Shown piece by piece: positions 62,001-64,000 of a stretch of 64,000 nt of DNA. The stretch comes from Myxacorys almedinensis A (GTDB lineage: Bacteria; Cyanobacteriota; Cyanobacteriia; Leptolyngbyales; Leptolyngbyaceae). Location of the stretch: assembly GCF_010091945.1 (NCBI RefSeq), contig NZ_WVIE01000010.1, positions 62,001 through 126,000 of the forward strand, given 5' to 3'. The translations under genes and the position numbers were made by a program. Below the pieces are notes generated by a model that did not search any database, was not told the origin of the DNA, and saw only the letters and a list, made by a program, of their open reading frames with translations. Positions within the stretch are counted from its first letter, which is position 1; each line of letters starts with the position of its first letter.

Positions 62001-63284
62001 AAAACTTTGCAGGCGTTGGCGCTGATTTTGACTCGCGCGCCCAACGGAGCCACCTTGATTGTTGCGCCGACATCGGTCTGCCTAAATTGGATGAGCGAAG
62101 CCCAACGCTTTGCCCCGACGCTCAACGTCTTGTCCTTGGGGAGCGGAAATCGCCAAGCCCTGCTCGACCAACTCCAGCCGTTTGACATCGTGATTTGTAG
62201 CTATGGCTTACTTCAGCAAGACGATGTAGCAGACAAGCTAGCCAGCGTGGAGTGGCAAACCATTGTGTTAGATGAAGCGCAAGCGATTAAAAACAGCACC
62301 ACCAAACGGTCTCAGGCTGCCATGAAGTTGCAAGGCAAATTCAAATTACTGACCACCGGAACCCCGATCGAGAATCATCTCGGCGAACTGTGGAATCTTT
62401 TTCGCTTTATCAATCCTGGCTTGCTCGGTTCTTCAGAACGCTTTAACGAACGATTTGCTTTTCCGATCGAGCGGTTTCAAGACAAGCAAGCTAGTGCTCA
62501 ATTGAGAAAGCTGATTCAGCCGTTTCTCTTGCGTCGCACCAAAACCCAGGTCTTGGCAGAGTTGCCCTCCCGCACTGAAATTCCGCTCTATGTGGATCTC
62601 AGTCAAGAAGAACGGGCGATGTATGAAGCGTTGCGGCGAGATGCGATCGCAACGCTCTCTAACAGCGATGCCCCCCCCGGAACAAAGCATCTGCAAGTCC
62701 TCGCCGAGATCATGAAACTCCGCCGCCTGTGCTGCAATCCCGGTCTTGTGATGCCGGATGTACCGCTCGATAGTTCTAAACTGGCGCTGTTTGGTGAAGT
62801 GCTAGAAGAATTGTTAGACAATCATCATAAAACCCTGGTGTTTAGTCAGTTTGTCGATCATCTCACCATTATTCGTGCGTATCTAGATGAGCATGCGATC
62901 GCGTATCAATATCTAGACGGCAGCACCCCCGCCAAAGAGCGCAAACGCCGAGTGGATGCCTTCCAAGCAGGAGCAGGAGATGTGTTTCTCATCAGCCTTA
63001 AAGCGGGGGGGACTGGGCTAAACCTGACGGCTGCTGATTATGTGATTCATATGGACCCGTGGTGGAACCCGGCGGTGGAAGATCAAGCTAGCGATCGCGC
63101 CCATCGCATCGGTCAGCAGCGCCCCGTAACCATCTATCGACTGATCACCAAAGACACGATCGAAGAAAAAATTGTGCAGTTGCATCAACAAAAGCGAGAC
63201 CTCGCCGATAGTCTCCTCGAAGGAACAGAGGCAAGCGGCAAAATTTCTACCGATGACCTCCTAAAATTAATCCAGGTAGGGTAG
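59001..63284 (+). CDS. Large SNF2/Rad54-type helicase
   Basis: 1427 residues. The N-terminal 900 residues are of unknown fold and contain TPR-like and helical segments; the helicase begins near residue 970: motif I ADDMGLGKTLQALAL, motif Ia LIVAPTSVCLNW, motif II VLDEAQAIKN, motif III LLTTGTPIENHLGELW, motif IV KTLVFSQFVDHL, motif V ISLKAGGTGLNLTAADYVI and motif VI DRAHRIGQQRPV. Members of this bacterial SNF2 group usually have such long N-termini; it may remodel protein-DNA complexes. Length is typical for the cyanobacterial family. Short spacer (72 bases) to the cysE gene. Confidence 0.95.
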   Translation: MNRSYADSEALRTRLIETYQKASFIEKQMLHLFSVIYEPVNRTAFLECFAHTGARDEHGKPLGVSVLRSRIERLLNAQLLIQERGQGPQCHPLLVEIVTRDAISTGTFEPLVARVQKQFPVRTSWKGGPRSFSSRGQLVREVRIGIYRGDVDYIERQFEDYHNYTYRSDEISMDEIFQQVCNNPFDADWFKALPPQLYGSGISSILAMSALYCVPAEEPFSLLQKTCAIGEGETSDFLRLLLTEQFLLRGRVDDAQHTLEQLSEGYRENGGMFWGWLSFVQGENDSAIAHYTLALKALRKTTRKRQVFFNGLSGLFFVLALLKDGSPKRLKEAEDYAHLLSRQVHHWLQPVYDRLHSVLKFLQGDLSQKEFLNPLVPSHEEETSIGTLVGALCVYWMDAGTAKKTLPNVLSFLYQAAKTSGYTWIAAETAELLLRLRPPSDTQNNASDDTQNNGKAITLDQTVDLHQDPDVASLADVVRSQEPWELCLNALTSLHKDPQPPDQAGNQRLVWFMTFYPSGCLLQPREQKLNANGTWGRGRPIALKRLSLNASELDYLTPQDLRVCAQIETYHSAGYYGKTEFKFSDRAIIALVGHPLVFWEDTPTIRVEIVKAEPELLVRKGKGDRLILEFSPPLKGNQDILLIKETPTRIKVIDIQPEHRRIADIIGKKNRLEVPSAAKERVLAAINAVSGIVTVQSDIGGGVENAEEVPADSQPHIHLLPAGQGLKVAVLCRPFADGGSYYRPGAGGAMVVAEIDGKRLQTTRDLKAEKDRANAAIAACPILSEQPEEDGEWLIEDPQACLELLVDLQAISAGHNADGTANSVAIEWPEGEKLRVSHQAGLNDFHLAIQRQNDWFSASGELKLSDDLVLDMQQLMELLNQSSSRFIPLGDGQFLALTQSFRKRLDELRAFTEKHGKGVRFHPLAAMALEDFIDEVGDVEVDRHWKAHVKRLKEMETLQPQVPSTLQTDLRDYQIEGFNWLSRLAHWGVGACLADDMGLGKTLQALALILTRAPNGATLIVAPTSVCLNWMSEAQRFAPTLNVLSLGSGNRQALLDQLQPFDIVICSYGLLQQDDVADKLASVEWQTIVLDEAQAIKNSTTKRSQAAMKLQGKFKLLTTGTPIENHLGELWNLFRFINPGLLGSSERFNERFAFPIERFQDKQASAQLRKLIQPFLLRRTKTQVLAELPSRTEIPLYVDLSQEERAMYEALRRDAIATLSNSDAPPGTKHLQVLAEIMKLRRLCCNPGLVMPDVPLDSSKLALFGEVLEELLDNHHKTLVFSQFVDHLTIIRAYLDEHAIAYQYLDGSTPAKERKRRVDAFQAGAGDVFLISLKAGGTGLNLTAADYVIHMDPWWNPAVEDQASDRAHRIGQQRPVTIYRLITKDTIEEKIVQLHQQKRDLADSLLEGTEASGKISTDDLLKLIQVG

Positions 63285-63355
63285 CGCCCTCGCTTCCCAT
63301 CGCAAGCTAAGATAAAAACTGGTCTACTTAAGCTAAACTACCTGAGCCAAAAGGG

Positions 63356-64000
63356 ATGCCAATCGTGCTGACTGCCCTGATTGCTGATTTCAAGATTATT
63401 TTTGAGCGTGACCCGGCTGCCCGCAATTGGGTAGAGGTGCTGTTCTGCTATCCGGGACTGCAAGCCCTGATGTTTCATCGGTTTGCTCACTGGCTCAGAG
63501 CGTTGGGGTTGCCCTTCGTTCCCCGCTTTATTTCCCATCTTGCTCGCTTTTTTACCGGCATAGAGATTCACCCCGGTGCCACGATCGGGCAGGGCGTGTT
63601 TATTGATCATGGCATGGGCGTGGTGATTGGCGAGACTGCGATCGTGGGAGACTATGCGCTGATCTATCAAGGCGTCACCCTAGGCGGCACTGGAAAAGAA
63701 TGCGGCAAACGCCACCCTACCCTGGGCGAAAACGTGGTAGTGGGAGCAGGAGCCAAGGTGTTAGGCAATCTCCAGATCGGTAATAATGTTCGGATTGGCG
63801 CGGGGTCTGTGGTGTTGCGCGATGTGCCGGCTGACTGCACCGTAGTTGGCATTCCTGGACGGATTGTGTATCGCGCTGGCGAACGGGTTGAGCCGCTAGA
63901 GCATGGGCGGTTGCCAGATTCTGAAGCGCAGGTGATTCGCGCCTTGGTTGATCGCATCGAATCGTTAGAGCAGCAGCTTGAGATGGTGCAATCTCGTCAA
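63356..64000 (+). CDS. cysE: Serine O-acetyltransferase (truncated by the window end)
   Basis: 215 codons from the ATG at 63356 to the window edge, frame still open. First step of cysteine synthesis: acetylation of serine. The left-handed beta-helix hexapeptide repeats are visible ([66 protein letters not shown]), as are [12 protein letters not shown] and the His-Asp pair in the active site. The N-terminal [27 protein letters not shown] is typical of cyanobacterial CysE. The end is missing. Confidence 0.93.
   Translation, partial: MPIVLTALIADFKIIFERDPAARNWVEVLFCYPGLQALMFHRFAHWLRALGLPFVPRFISHLARFFTGIEIHPGATIGQGVFIDHGMGVVIGETAIVGDYALIYQGVTLGGTGKECGKRHPTLGENVVVGAGAKVLGNLQIGNNVRIGAGSVVLRDVPADCTVVGIPGRIVYRAGERVEPLEHGRLPDSEAQVIRALVDRIESLEQQLEMVQSRQ

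Overview
The window is cyanobacterial chromosome. The octamer GCGATCGC (HIP1) recurs throughout, the gene set is cyanobacterial (FutABC-type iron transport, Ycf46 and Ycf35, a monocistronic CIRCE-controlled GroEL with a GGM tail, CobI, a cytochrome b6 paralogue), and several protein families common in filamentous cyanobacteria appear (14-blade WD40 protein, Uma2, DUF4058, DUF2887, glycosyltransferase-TPR fusion). No rRNA, tRNA or CRISPR array was seen. Genus cannot be fixed from the sequence alone.

Layout. 1-2 kb: 3' part of a WD40 protein running in from the left. 2.3-8.2 kb: siderophore-type iron uptake: an AraC/PchR-like regulator, a TonB-dependent receptor with an AMIN domain and a lipoprotein substrate-binding protein, interrupted by an opposing DUF4058 gene and a decayed DUF2887/DUF4351 gene. 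8.4-13.3 kb: galE, a 28-codon membrane microprotein, a YdcF-like protein and an ABC exporter. 13.3-14.45 kb: repeat-rich spacer with a 51-aa membrane protein and a MITE-like element. 14.45-21.1 kb: second iron block: futA-exbB-exbD operon, divergent futB and futC, a Uma2 gene and a TonB-like protein. Together these could power outer-membrane import (receptor, ExbBD, TonB-like) and inner-membrane import (FutABC). 21.3-26 kb: pcrA helicase, dipeptide epimerase, a PLP ammonia-lyase. 26-28.5 kb: XRE regulator and divergent 58-aa protein around a palindromic operator, then a type II restriction-modification pair of the NgoPII family (predicted GGCC). 28.7-34.7 kb: serA, prmA, a DAHP synthase gene, a methyltransferase and a secreted protein. 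34.8-49.6 kb: groL with CIRCE, PRC-barrel protein, smc, M61 peptidase, Crp regulator, inositol-phosphatase-family protein, ycf35-ycf46-RHH cluster. 49.6-64 kb: lipoprotein, TPR protein, glycosyltransferase-TPR, b6-like cytochrome, lipase, cobI, TonB-family protein, lnt, a large SNF2 helicase, and the truncated start of cysE.

The most striking system is the 370-nt leader of the DAHP synthase gene (31485-32357, minus strand). Downstream of a good promoter (-35 TTGACT, 17 nt, -10 TACGGT) it holds two attenuators in series. Each has a short open reading frame with seven aromatic codons, a segment near that frame's stop codon that can pair with the 5' arm of a following intrinsic terminator, and the terminator itself. 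This is the layout of ribosome-mediated attenuation, doubled, in front of the first enzyme of aromatic amino acid synthesis. I know of no described cyanobacterial case of this form. It is read here only from sequence.

Other points of note are a small MITE-like family (two full copies and one partial copy) with related termini, apparent scarcity of GGCC that fits the R-M system, and a perfect 13-bp inverted repeat controlling the XRE locus.
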